The position numbers were made by a program, and so were the translations under genes. A stretch of DNA of 64,000 nt from Welwitschia mirabilis (Eukaryota; Gnetophyta; Gnetopsida; Welwitschiales). The DNA lies in assembly GCA_051453625.1 (NCBI GenBank), contig JBOZIK010000001.1, positions 74,357,049 through 74,421,048 of the forward strand. Direction: 5' to 3'. Under the pieces are notes generated by a model, which was not told the DNA's origin, made no database searches, and saw only the letters and a list, made by a program, of their open reading frames with translations. Positions within the stretch are counted from its first letter, which is position 1. Every line of letters begins with the position of its first letter. Shown piece by piece: positions 10,804 to 21,699 of the stretch.

Positions 10804-11609
10804 CCACAAGGAGCTATAAGATTGTTTATATCTAGATAAGTGCCTTCAATTTTAGTTTAGATTATTTATTTAAAGTAGTATTGTATTTTTATTATTATTT
10901 AATAGGTTTATTTTTCTAATTTTTATTTTTCATAGTATTAATACATACTATCATCTTCTCTATCATCTCCATGATAATAAGGATGACAACTTAGATTTTT
11001 AGATTTATTTTTTCCTATAAGTTTTTATTTTAGGTTTTATGTTTTAGCTACTTATACTTTCTACAATTCATTATTCTATAATTTTTATTTTTCTCTATGA
11101 TCATTCTATTAGTTATACTCATGATGGTTAAAACAATAGAAATTAAACATCTTCTAAATGTTAAGGATCTAATAATATTAATAAAATGGTGAAACATCAA
11201 AGAGAGAAAAACTTAATTTTTATTGTATGCCTATCTTCTTTATCATATTTAATTAAATTATCTTATTTCATTATTCTCAATTCCTTCAATAAATAGTGAT
11301 AAAAGGATGCTTGGAAAAATTCTTTCTAAAAGGATGAGAAACTTGAAAAATTCCAAGGAAAATAGTAATAAAACCGTAAGGAATTTTTACTGAAAGAGAG
11401 AGCATAACCCAAAATGATATTGAGAGTAGGAATTAGGTCTCTTCCTCTTTTTAGCCATCTTATTCTTCATCCTCTTTTCTTTTCAAAATCTATATAGAAA
11501 TGACAATGAAATTTTTTAACATTTTATAAATTCCACCTCATTTAGAGAAATTTTTTGCATTCATTGTATTTAATCCCAACTAACTCCCATGCACTATCAT
11601 AAATAAGGA
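10804..11609 (+). other. 5' leader of G1
   Basis: Untranslated leader with one hairpin-motif copy (CTATCATCTCCATGATAATA with AGGATGAC after it, about 10964-10992), as in the G4, G5 and G6 leaders. A possible gag start near 11186 (ATGGTGAAACATCAAAGAGA) recalls the gag start of G4 but reads only about 40 codons. From 11280 to 11600 I see no family match. Confidence 0.45.
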
Positions 11610-12830
11610 CCATATTCCATGAACTTCTATGAGGAAGAAGATGATTCAATGAAAGAAATGATTGAACAAATGATAAAGAGACAAGAAAATACCAATAAAA
11701 ACCTAAACAATTTAACTAAGATCTTCCAATAAATACTATTACAAATCAAGGCTCTTTTACAATACAACATCCTCAAACCTATCCTACTACATCCTATCAT
11801 AAAGAAAATGAAAACGTAAAAATAAATGATAACTATTATTTCTTTCAAATAGAAGATGAAATTTAGATAAAAATTCAACANNNNNNNNNNTATGAGAAAA
11901 GGGAGATAATAATAACATAAGTCAATCTTTCAATAATTGATATGAGGATGACCATTTCTTAGATGATGATATTAAGGTATTAAATTATATCTCTATTGTT
12001 TATATACTACTAGATAATATAGATGAGGAATCTATTCATGAAGAATCTAAAAAATTTTAAATTAATAATGAAGATGATGCTATTATTTCTCTTAATAATA
12101 TTTTTGATAAATCTAATAACCTAGATAATAAAAGCAATATTTAATAAGAGAATGGAGATGTAGTTACAAATAATGATGTGGAAAATGAAAAAATAACCTA
12201 ATGAAATAATCATAAAGATACTAATGAGTAAAATAATCATAATAAAGAACCCATAGAGATTCATTCAAACTTTATAGAGGATAAACTTGTTTATTCTACC
12301 CATACTTCTAAATCATTTTTATTCATGCCTTCATGTACAACTTTAAATTATATCCTTCTTTCAACTTATACTTCCACTTTTACATTACCCTATAAACTTG
12401 ATAAAGATAACCTTTCTTTATTTATTCCATTTGAACCTTCATATAATTCTTAATGTCTTGTATTCTTCCTTAACTTTTATGAAACTCATAAATTTAAGGA
12501 TTCTATTCCTTCTATCTCTCAATCTCTTTCTTTAAAAAATTCATATGTACTCTAAATAATATTCTTTATTTTTCTATAAAGTCCACTTTACCTTATGATT
12601 TTAATTATTATCCTTTTTAAAAGTATAACTTGAAATATCTTGAAATCTTAAATTGGGATAAACTTTATCTTCTTGATGATAATCCATGTTTAGAATTAAA
12701 TTATAAGGATGTTTTCCATCTTATTAAGTCTCAAAATTCCTTAAAAACATCTTGGATTCATCTTTTAAGTTATGCCTTAAATGAATTAAGTAATAACACT
12801 CATGATTTAAAATGTTTTATTTGTTAATGA
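11610..12830 (+). pseudogene. unrecognised acidic frame carried by G1
   Basis: Colinear + strand reading frame of about 400 codons, broken by a 10-N gap (11881-11890), some ten stops (nearly all TAA) and a frameshift near 12555. The left part is coiled-coil-like: EEEDDSMKEMIEQMIKR, then NTNKNLNNLTK. The middle is rich in Asp, Glu and Asn (YEDDHFLDDDIKVLNY near 11940; IDEESIHEESKKF near 12020). The right part is ordinary globular-looking protein, with an unbroken stretch at 12630-12827 (LEILNWDKLYLLDD, TSWIHLLSYALNELSNN). The left part could be a gag tail. I recognise no domain in the rest, and no counterpart lies in G4. It may be a captured gene or a lineage-specific frame. Confidence 0.4.
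11881..11890. other. assembly gap (10 N)
   Basis: Ten N inside the unrecognised G1 frame. The frame changes across it, so the true length is unknown. Confidence 0.95.
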
Positions 12831-12984
12831 TATTTATCACTTATTTATCTCTTATTTGGATTTTTAAAATTTGTGCTATCAAAATTTCATCATTTATTCT
12901 CTTTTCCTCTAATTGATTTTACTCCAAAATGATTATATACCTTTTATGTTTTATCAATTGGTTTTTATTTGATTTGAGCCTTAT

Positions 12985-13210
12985 TTTTCTAAAAACACAA
13001 TACTGAGTACACCTTTTTAGATAATGAGTTAAAACTCTTAATGATTAGGCTCTTATCTTTTACAAAAATTACATCTTAACATGTATTAGCTAAAATATCC
13101 AACATGAATACTTGGGAAATTCAAAACTTAATGGATAGAAGATTAACAATCACTAAAATATCTATTAATTAAATCTTGAATATAATAGAAGCACTTGTCT
13201 TGAATTTTTC
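12985..13210 (+). pseudogene. gypsy integrase C-terminal scrap (G1)
   Basis: Short match to the end of the gypsy integrase: GTACACCTTTTTAGATAATG aligns with the IQVHILHNKL region at 3585, then TTAGGCTCTTATCTTTTACA, and CAAAACTTAATGGATAGAAG aligns with the VNGQK end. The core and zinc finger are absent, which shows that G1 was derived from an autonomous element by internal replacement or deletion. Confidence 0.65.
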
Positions 13211-13627
13211 TCCTGCCATTATCTAAATTCTTCCTTAGTCAATTCTTTTAGTAAATGTCATGCTATCACTTAAACATCTTTAACTTGACTAACGTTTTAC
13301 TTTATATAGTTATCATGACTAGTAAATCTTTTACTTGGGTATTCTAAGTGATAAGAGTAGATTCATCCAATATTAAGACATTCATATATCTATAAATCTT
13401 ATTTTAAAGGAATATGTCTTAATTTCTTCAACGATATGAGTATTTTAGTTGTTTGGGTTTTCTTGTTATTTCTCATCTCATCACTTCATTCTTATCCTTA
13501 TAAGTACTTGGTTATGTGGAATATTTCCTTTTACTAATAATTTTAAAAAACAAAAATAAGAAAAAGAAAAAGAAATAGAAATTAATAAATGATCATAATC
13601 TCTTATATCTAAATTAAAACCATGGTC

Positions 13628-13849
13628 ATCATGGTGTCGTACCACAAGCCCAAAAGGTAAATTTTCCTAAGAGGGGCCTTTCATAGAGTGATATGATAGT
13701 ATAGAAACTCTACTAGGGGGTTAGTTGACCATTATATGTAGGTCTTCACTTCTTTAATAGTGGTTGCACTGCCCTTATCATGAGAAGATAATTTTTAATT
13801 AGAGGCTATGGGATCAGTGATGTCCCTGATATCATTAGAGGTATTGCTT
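13628..13849 (+). repeat. conserved post-integrase block, copy 3
   Basis: Landmarks: AGAGGGGCCTTTCATAGAG, GTGATATGATAG, TATAGAAACTCTACTAGGGG, TAATAGTGGTTGCACT, GGGATCAGTGATGTCCCTGA and ATTAGAGGTATTGCTTA. The small hairpin reads TAGA-AAC-TCTA here: one inner pair has changed on both sides and still pairs. Confidence 0.75.
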
Positions 13850-15330
13850 ATTTTCTAGATTTATTTTACATATAGTAATTCCACATGATCATTTTACTTT
13901 TTTGTATTCTAGTGTTGTTTTAGTGTATGAGTAGGTAAGTTTACTTTTGAGTAGCTTTTTAATCTTATCATTCCTTAGCTAAAAATATTAGATATACTTT
14001 AACTCATTATAATCATTGCCTATTTAAGTGGTACTTTATAAGTTTTTTATAATATCTCATGCATCATTATTAGGTTATTCTATGATTGCTACCAAAAAAA
14101 TTTTATAGGACGGAATTTTGGATAGGTAATAATCTTCTTCATGTTCCTAGTTGTCCATTTTCATTATGTTTTCCTTAATTATTTTGTTTTGAATTTTTAA
14201 AGTTGTTTTTATAACTTATTCCATACAATAATTAATACTTGATTATTTGGTAGTTTTTTGGTTTTCTTTTTATTTTCATTTCTAGTTTTTATTTATAATG
14301 GTTTTTTTCCTTTTATCACTATTGATGCATACCTTTACTTTTATGTATTCCTTTTGTTTTATGCTAATGATTTTTCTATTTCTTTACTATTAATTTTGCA
14401 CACGTTTACTTACAAAATCTTGAATGCTTATTGAGTTTGGGGTATATTTAAGGAGTTCTTCTAAGAATTTCTTCCTTCTCCTTAGTGCATTATGATGGTC
14501 TCATACATATCTTTCATCATGATCATGTTTCTAGGATAATTCTTTAATTTTTCCTTCTTTTTGATTTTTTTCTACTATTCTAATGCTTGACTGCTTTCAG
14601 TTTTTTTTAGTTTTTTCTATCTTTTCAACCTTATTTGATTAGTGTCATCCACATTTAGCATTTCTATGATAGATAAGATGATAATTATTCTTTTCTCTCT
14701 ATTGCAATATGGGACATGTTGCTTCATTTGTGGAGGGAAAGACATCTTTTTAAGCTTTTTTTAAATATTGAAGGAAAAAATTTAAATCTTAAAACAATCA
14801 TTTTTAAAAAGTTATTTGGATATGATTTTATATTACTAGAATAAATTTTCATAAACACTATCTAGCAAATACATAGTAGCACACTCATAGAGTTTTCTAG
14901 TAGCTATGTTTTAGAACACTTAAAACATCTTAAATAAGGAAAAGAATGTTATGATCGCTTTTTGTACATTGCCCCTAGTAGAAAATAGTAATGAACTTAT
15001 ATGCATCATTTTGAGTTATTGCTCCTCAATTTTACACATCATTTTTAGTATCACTATCTCAAATTATACACATACATTATCATTTCTTGAACTATCATTG
15101 TTACATTTTATGATTTATTTTTATGTATGGCATTCATTTATTATATTATGATGTGTTTAAGTAAGGGGATTATGAATATGTTAGTATTTTTATAAGGTAA
15201 TTGACCTTTAATGTATATTCTTGCATAGTAAAAATTAAATTAAAATTATATTTTTCTAGTTGTTATTTATCTTAGTTAAATAGACTTACAATATAGTTTA
15301 CCACTCATTTTGTCAGGGACTAATAAGGCT

Positions 15331-15340
15331 AAGGAGGGGG
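15331..15340 (+). promoter_or_regulatory. polypurine tract, G1
   Basis: AAGGAGGGGG, 3 bases before the LTR start TGTTGCGATG at 15344. Confidence 0.78.
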
Positions 15341-15343
15341 TTA

Positions 15344-15405
15344 TGTTGCGATGATAATTTAAAGGATTTTAATGGTATATTTTGAGTACTTTTACAGGAA
15401 ATTTA
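15344..15405 (+). repeat. 3' LTR of G1, left piece
   Basis: TGTTGCGATG up to AGGAAATTTA. It aligns with the first 60 bases of the LTR at 9424 and stops where copia C1 begins. The last five bases (ATTTA, 15401-15405) are the left target-site copy. Confidence 0.9.
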
Positions 15406-16561
15406 TGTAGGATTAAGAACTATAGAGGGGGGGAAGGGAGGAGGGAGTTGGAAGTTGGAGGTGAATAGGATTCTAAAAATTTAATAAAATTGCTTCATAA
15501 AAATTACTTTGATTAAGATAAACACTAAAAAGTTATGAAAGAAAACTGACACTATTCTAAAAAACTAAAGAACAAAAATCATAGAAGTACTAATGAGAAG
15601 CACTAAATATTTATAATGGTTTGGAAAACCCTTTACTCCACTCTTGATGATCATCTTTCATTCAAACCTAATTCAAATATTCATTAATATCTTTTTAGAT
15701 ATTTTAGATTTACCTGTAAATTTTATGAATGAATTTTTTTTTAGGCTTAGTCTCAACCGTTTACAAGAAAGTGAAGTGATGATGATGGTATACCAAAATG
15801 CATAGGTTTGACTTGATTTTTGGCTTAAGAATATTATTGATATACTACTTCAAAAGATGATACAATCTAAGATCATAATGTACAACTAACTTAATCAAGT
15901 ATATAAAGATAGCAATAGTTCTTGATTCACCTTTGGTTAGGTAGGGATATGCCAATGAGTACAATGAATTATTTCCAAAAGATTCCAAACTGTTGTTGTG
16001 ATTTTAACTATTGAAAAATATATAGTGGAATACTTTTAGGATTTTTATAAGTAAAAATACCTTTTAAAAGACCTAGAATAGATATATAACAACTAGAAAA
16101 ATCCTATTCTATCACAACCAGTTGATTCCTTAAAATTTGATTAATTCCATTTGGTATTGTTACTTAAATTGGTCATCCTTTTGTTCTTATGGTTAACCAT
16201 TGCTTCTTATGGCTTTATGTCTAATCAACTTCTTAGGATCCATTTAATTTCTTATTTAATTATTTACATATTTATCTGATTCCTCTTTTGGTCAATAAAA
16301 AAAAATCCAACATAGTCTTCTACTCCATGTCTAGTCAATTCCATAGAAGTTTAGTCAACTCCTTACTAATAAAGAATGAATGCTACTTTAGATCTGGTTA
16401 ATACGTCAAGAGAGTATAAAAATTAATAGGTTTAAAATCAAAATGTAATAAATTATTTCAACTTCTAACCTATAATGATTAATTTTTTGTATAAGATACA
16501 ACATGTTTTGCTAAATAAGAAATATTAGTTTGACATTAAATTGGCAAATAATAATTTAATA
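15406..16561 (-). repeat. 3' LTR of copia C1
   Basis: On the + strand it runs from TGTAGGATTAAGAAC to CTTAATA-type TTTAATA; the CA end expected on one strand has decayed to TA. It aligns over its length with 23191-24463, for example AGTCTCAACCGTTTACAAGA against AGTTTCAACCTTTTACAAGA. It is about 117 bp shorter, chiefly because the segment matching about 24130-24300 is missing. Confidence 0.9.
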
Positions 16562-16573
16562 ATCTCTTCCCTT
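16562..16573 (-). promoter_or_regulatory. polypurine tract of copia C1
   Basis: The minus strand reads AAGGGAAGAGAT, directly against the inner edge of the 3' LTR, as expected for the plus-strand primer. Confidence 0.8.
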
Positions 16574-17063
16574 AATATTAATGGAAAATGTTTTTTAGTT
16601 AAAAATATTAAATTTGAAGAAACGCCTCCTTAATCATTACCTATTAACTTTTGCAAAAGATATTAAACATTTTATATCACATAGGACATTTTGAAAAGTT
16701 TCTAACTTATGCCATAATTAAAACAATTTGTAGTATAAATTGTGAGACATGAAAGTATCAAAATATATGTGATAAACAATATTTTAATTATGGATTATTT
16801 AATAATCCTAGGATATAATATAAATTATAGTTCATAATGAAAATAGATGTCCATAAAAAATGTGAGACAGAAATTATAGTTTAAAAAACCAAATGTATTT
16901 TTATTACTAAAAGATAAACATTACAAAGAAAAGAGCTCATCAAGAGTAGATACAACTAAAAGTAGTAGAAATAGATAAATAATTCTACCTTTTTTGACAT
17001 TAATAATAAAGACAAGAAGAAATACAACATGACAATTTAAGAAATATAAGCATAAAAAGAAGA

Positions 17064-18115
17064 TTAATTAGGTTCAGTTGCTTCCTCCTCTAATTCTTTA
17101 GTATCATCTTCTTCTTCCTCTTCCTCTTCTTTAATAGCCTTCTACATTGAGCTTTTAACATCCTTTGATATATCTGTAATCTCATACCTTGCTATGATTA
17201 TAGCTTCTTTCATATGTCTAGTATGAGAGTCAGTTTCTCTTACATATAAAAGAGTCTTCTATGGTGAGACTTGCTTAGGAGAAAGAGATTTTGAGGATTT
17301 CTTAGAACCTACAAAGATATGCATCTGATACAATATTGCAAGCCAAATGTGTGATATGGAATTAAGGATTTCTATTTTCAGGTAAAACTAAACTCTATAA
17401 TGATAACAGAGATTGGCAATTAGCATTATGTAGGATAAATCCTTAGTCCTATGATACTCTAATTGGGAGACTATATTCTTCAATATTATGATAAGGGCAT
17501 TAATAGAGTGCCTAGTTCCTATCAAGTACATCAAATAAGCCATATAGTTAGAGGCCTTATCAAGATGAGCTACCAAAGACAAGAAATTATAGGTAAAAAC
17601 TAAATGCAAAAACCTGTATTTTAGGGTAAGTAGAGAAGTATAAAGGATGTGTTTACACCTATAAAACTTACCACAAAGTTCCCTTATTACCTATACTTTA
17701 TCTTTCATAAAGTCATGAAGAGAATAAAATCTATCGTAATCTCTTGTTAGAAGATTAGCAATGGTAGTAATGTAGTTTATGGTAACCCTTATTTTCTTCC
17801 CCAAAACTAGGGTTCCTAGGGTTACATTATTGGGATTATAAAAAGAATTATAATAGAACATCCTGGTGAGAAAAAGATAAGTAAGATCTAAAACATCAAG
17901 AAAATAAAAAAGATTTAGATCTTGCAAAAGTTGAATCACATCTTCAAGCTTCCTTATCTCTGAAGTGGCAACAACCTTTTCTTAACACATTAGATTTTTT
18001 TTTCAAACTTCTCATTGAACTTATCTAAATCTTATTCAGATATTTTTTAATAGAAATAAAAAGTATCTCTAGTGTTGACCTCCTTTTTCTATCTCATGGA
18101 GGGATCCATAACCAT
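17064..18115 (-). pseudogene. extra 3' frame of C1, PTMR-like plant transposon domain
   Basis: Minus-strand frame of about 350 codons from a possible ATG at 18115 (MVMDPSMR) to a TAA at 17064-17066, with a few stops and frame changes. The middle holds two well-kept stretches: TRMFYYNSFYNPNNVTLG then LVLGKKIRV (about 17940-17690), and HLVFTYNFLSLVAHLDKASN, YLMYLIGTRHSINALIII then LSYIMLIANLCYHYRV (17609-17388). This pattern recalls the putative plant transposon protein (PTMR-type) domain: a LVREFYSN-like segment, a GK.I segment, then LLTG..INLPY and LPYGMLLTRIF segments. The tail is Glu-rich (about 17150-17085). It lies between RNase H and the 3' LTR, where SIRE elements carry an env-like frame. 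The domain match is from memory. Confidence 0.6.
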
Positions 18116-18689
18116 TATAATCACATAACAGGAGCTTGAAGGTAAGAAAAATCTAAAATAAACACTTGATCTAAAGGTGACAAATAGCTAGAAGATAATA
18201 AAAATGGTTTAGGATTCATTTATTTTTAAAAATAATGTCAATTAGGTGTGATTTAATAAAGAAATTAAGTCCACTGATTATTCTATTATACTATAATCTT
18301 ATAGATCTAATTAACTAGCTTAAAATCTGATTAACCCATTGAAACATGGATCATAGTACTTTTAGGATCTGGTTGATTAAGTTTTTAGTTTAATTGATTA
18401 ATTATCTCTAGTTAACCAAATTATGAATCTAGTTAACTACCCAGTAATTAGTTAGAGAATAGAGAGATAGCCCCTAGTTCATTATGAAGATAAAGAAAAT
18501 TATTAAAATTTAGGGGTTTAGTAAAGATATAAGTAAGTTCATAATATGTACTCACTAAATTCATAGAAATGTTTTTTCCACTTGACCTCTTAAAACATGA
18601 TGTCTTAGGTTATTGTGTTTAGTTATAAAATATTAAATAGGATTTTTATGAATATTTATTATACTAATATTATTATAAAAAATATAAAC
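18116..18689. other. spacer between C1 RNase H and the 3' frame
   Basis: AT-rich, with no domain seen on either strand. SIRE-type elements often have extra polypurine tracts here; the T/C runs are too decayed to call one. Confidence 0.4.
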
Positions 18690-20080
18690 CTATTCAAAAA
18701 CTATACCAAAGTCCTTTAAGATTTTTTTTATCTAAAGAAGATAAGCATAACAACTCCCTTCTATAATATACTTAGCTTCTGTTGTTGAAAGGAAGATCGA
18801 GTTTTTTTTTTTTTACTAGTTCATTCTACTAAGAACAATATTAATAGAAAATAATTACTACCTTTTCTTTTAATCATTCTTACTTACAGCCTCATCTATA
18901 TCATTGAATTATGTAAGCTCAAAAGATGTTTAGTTAAGTACCATAATCCATAGTCAAATGTATCCTTTATGTATCTTATTATTCTTTTTACTATTTGTAG
19001 GTATGATTCGTTTGGTTGAGTTTGATATCTTACATACACACTAACACTAAATATAATATCGAGTCTACTTACAGTAATATATAACAATATTTTTATCATA
19101 CTTATATAAAAATTATTATCAATTGATTTTCCATTTTCATCTAAACTAACATTACAAGAGGTTGACATAGATGTGTTAGTTATTTTAGCATTCTCCAATT
19201 AAATCATTTGATTAAATCATTTGCATACTTAGAGTAAGATATAAAAATTCCAATTTTTAATTACTTAATCTATAATCTAAGGAACATTCTAACTTTATCA
19301 AGCATACTCATTTCAAAATGTGTTATCATGATATTTACAAATTCTTTTGATAAAACCTTTCTAGAGGCATCAAAAATGATATCATGCACATAAACCTATA
19401 TAATGATAAAATCTTTTTCAAGTTCCTAAAAAATAATGTTTTATCTATTATTCCATAAATATAACCATTTTCATTTAGAAATGTGGCTAATGTTTTATGT
19501 CAAGGTCTTGAAGTGTGCTTTAATTCATACAAATATTTTTTAAGTATATACACATTATCAGATTTATAAGGATCTATAAATCCTTGTAGTTGTTCTACAT
19601 ACACTTTTTTATTTAGGGTTCCATTTAAAAATGCACTATTTACATGCATTTAATGCACTTTAATATTCTTAAAAGATGCATGATATAAAAACATTCTAAT
19701 ACTATCAAGCCTTGCAATTGAAGAAAACATGTCACCTACATCAATATTTTGATTTGGTTGTAGCCTTATGTTACTAATTTTGCTTTGTTTTTGATGACAT
19801 TCATTTTCGTATCACATTTGTTATTAAAGATCCACTTAGTTCCATGACATTTTTATCTTTTAATCTTTCAACAAGCTTCCATACATCATTTCTTTTAAGT
19901 TGTTATATCTCATCTTACATGATCATCATCCATTTCACATGAGATTCTACTTCTTCAAATTTCTTAGATTCTATTTATGAAACATAATAAATGTGGGTAC
20001 AAAAATTTTTCATAGACTTACTTGTTCTTATTTTGAGCTAAATTCTCTAATAATAGATCTTAAAGTATAATCTTTAGCTC
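18690..20080 (-). pseudogene. copia reverse transcriptase / RNase H (C1)
   Basis: Reading the minus strand from about 20080 down: KWMMIM and NDVWKLVERLKDKNVM (start of RT, about 19940-19840), then YVHDIIFDASRK (about 19400), where the family has YVDDIIFG, so the first catalytic Asp is His. Next comes the connection domain with a 100-codon uninterrupted piece at 19198-18896 (MENAKITNTSMSTSC, DNNFYISMIKILLYITVSRL, then DIIFSVSVYVRYQTQP, VKRIIRYIKDTFDYGLWY). The RNase H tail (KKKKLDLPFNNRS, YYRRELLCLSSLDKKNL) reaches about 18700. More than fifteen stops. It would make cDNA from element RNA. Confidence 0.92.
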
Positions 20081-20199
20081 TTAAACTTTTTAATAGTGAT
20101 TTATTTTGTTAGAACATCTTGTTATTTTTCTAAAGAAATTTCTTTTGTTAAGGAGGTACTTGAAGATATGTTATCTTCATCACTTGAAGGAATAGATTT

Positions 20200-21110
20200 T
20201 GTGCTAATATCATCTTTTTACATATTTATTAATTCTCCCATATTTAAGCTTCTCTTGTTAAAATTGCAATAAGATCTACTTCTAGTTGAATATCCAAAAA
20301 ATACTGCTTCATTAGCTTTAGATTTAAATTTGCCTAGTTGTTCTTTATGCCTTAACACATAAAACTTACTTCCAAAAAATTTAAAATAAGAAACATTTGA
20401 TTGTATTTCTTTTCACAACTCATAAGGTGTTTTATCCATCCATTTTCTAAGGTAAACTCTATTTATCGTATAACAAGAAGTGCTAATAGCTTTAGTCCAA
20501 AGTCATTTTGGAACCTCCTTGATATATAACATTATTTCAGCCATTTCTTGGAGGACCCTATTATTTCTCTTAGCAATTTAATTTTATTAAGGTGTTTTAC
20601 AAGTAGAGAATTAATGATCAATACCATTGTTAATATAATACTTTTTAAATAAATGGTTTTCAAATTAACCACCATGATTGCTTCTTGATTTCTTTATGGT
20701 ATATCTTTCTTCTTTTAAATTTTATTACATATTTTAAACTAATATTTATATGTTTTAAATTTGTTTGAAAGAAAGACAACCCATGTATATCTTGAGAAAT
20801 AATCAACTATGATTAAAAAATAACATTTACCTTCTAAATTTTGAGTTTAACTAGTTTCACCAAATCCATATGAATACATTCTAAGGCATGGTTGTGAAAA
20901 CTTGTTTTTTAATCTTGTGTGATGTTCTTATTTGTTTTTCTTTTTGGTATGAATTACAAAGACCAAGATTTATGATAATTATTCTTAGAATTATTTGATA
21001 ATTTATTTTCTAATAATTATTTTTAAATAATTGTAACTCACATAGCTTAAACATTTATGTCAAAGCTCTTCTTGATTAACATGTGAAAAATAAAAAGCAG
21101 AAAATGATTG
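20200..21110 (-). pseudogene. copia integrase (C1)
   Basis: The minus strand shows the zinc-finger area HVNQEELxHKCL (about 21085), the core ALECIHMDLV (about 20880), SRYTWVVFLSNK (about 20800), then NHGG in place of DHGG, and IAKRNNRVLQEMAEIMLYIK (about 20580-20520) in place of VVERKNRTLQEM. The C-terminal side has RVYLRKWMDKTPYEL and GKFKSKANEAVFFGYSTRSR (about 20330-20270), a hallmark of this copia branch. Catalytic positions are damaged (D to N, E to K), both G-to-A changes. Confidence 0.9.
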
Positions 21111-21500
21111 ATCAATACAATAGACATTATCTATTCTATCTTCATTTAGAATAATATCATTTATTTTACCATTTCTAACTTCACATTTAGTATCATAAAT
21201 AAACTTATGACCTCTATTATAGATTTAATTAATACTAACAAAATTATGCTTTAAAATATTCACATACAAAACTTCATTTATTTTAAGTAAGTTACCTCCA
21301 TTGATGCTTCTAATTCCATTGTTTTTATCTCTTCCATTACCATTGAAAGTAACTTCTCTTCCATTAATGTAATTTAGCTATTTTAATCTTAACTTATGTA
21401 TTATCATATACTAAGAGCAGTCTCTATTCAAATACTAGCTAGTTCCATTTAAAACCATCAAAGCTGTTTGAATTAAAAGACTTTTAAAATAATTAGATTT
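21111..21500 (-). pseudogene. copia protease / pre-integrase region (C1)
   Basis: The minus strand reads KVTFNGNGRDKNNGIRSING (about 21358-21295), NEVLYVNILKHNFVSIN (about 21280-21230), FIYDTKCEVRNGKINDIILN (about 21205-21145) and DNVYCIDQSF, which follow the protease and lead to the integrase in this family (VLYVEGLKHNLLSISQ-like). The DSG active site itself lies near 21440 and is not readable. Confidence 0.75.
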
Positions 21501-21699
21501 TATTCACTTATTTCTTTTAGAATAATGTAGTACACCTTCTCTTTCAATAAATATAAATGGAAAGTACTAACTAAATTCAAAAATAACATCAATTTTCTAG
21601 TATTACAAAATAACTTTAAATAGTTTAACCTACTACAAAATGATATATAACTTTAGAAATAGATTTATTTTGCCAAGTTAACTAATTTTGATGATGTTA

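Larger units (their letters stand above)
13211..15343 (+). other. gypsy 3' spacer of G1
   Basis: Same order as the other 3' spacers, with the conserved block, an A-rich run near 13540-13585, a degenerate GTCATCC hairpin near 14644-14685, and a polypurine tract at the end. An open frame at 14951-15151 is hydrophobic and not shared; I do not call it a gene. Confidence 0.6.

Noticed and set aside
12630-12827. Stand-alone small gene of 65 codons
   Set aside because: It is the tail of the longer decayed frame carried by G1, not an independent gene.
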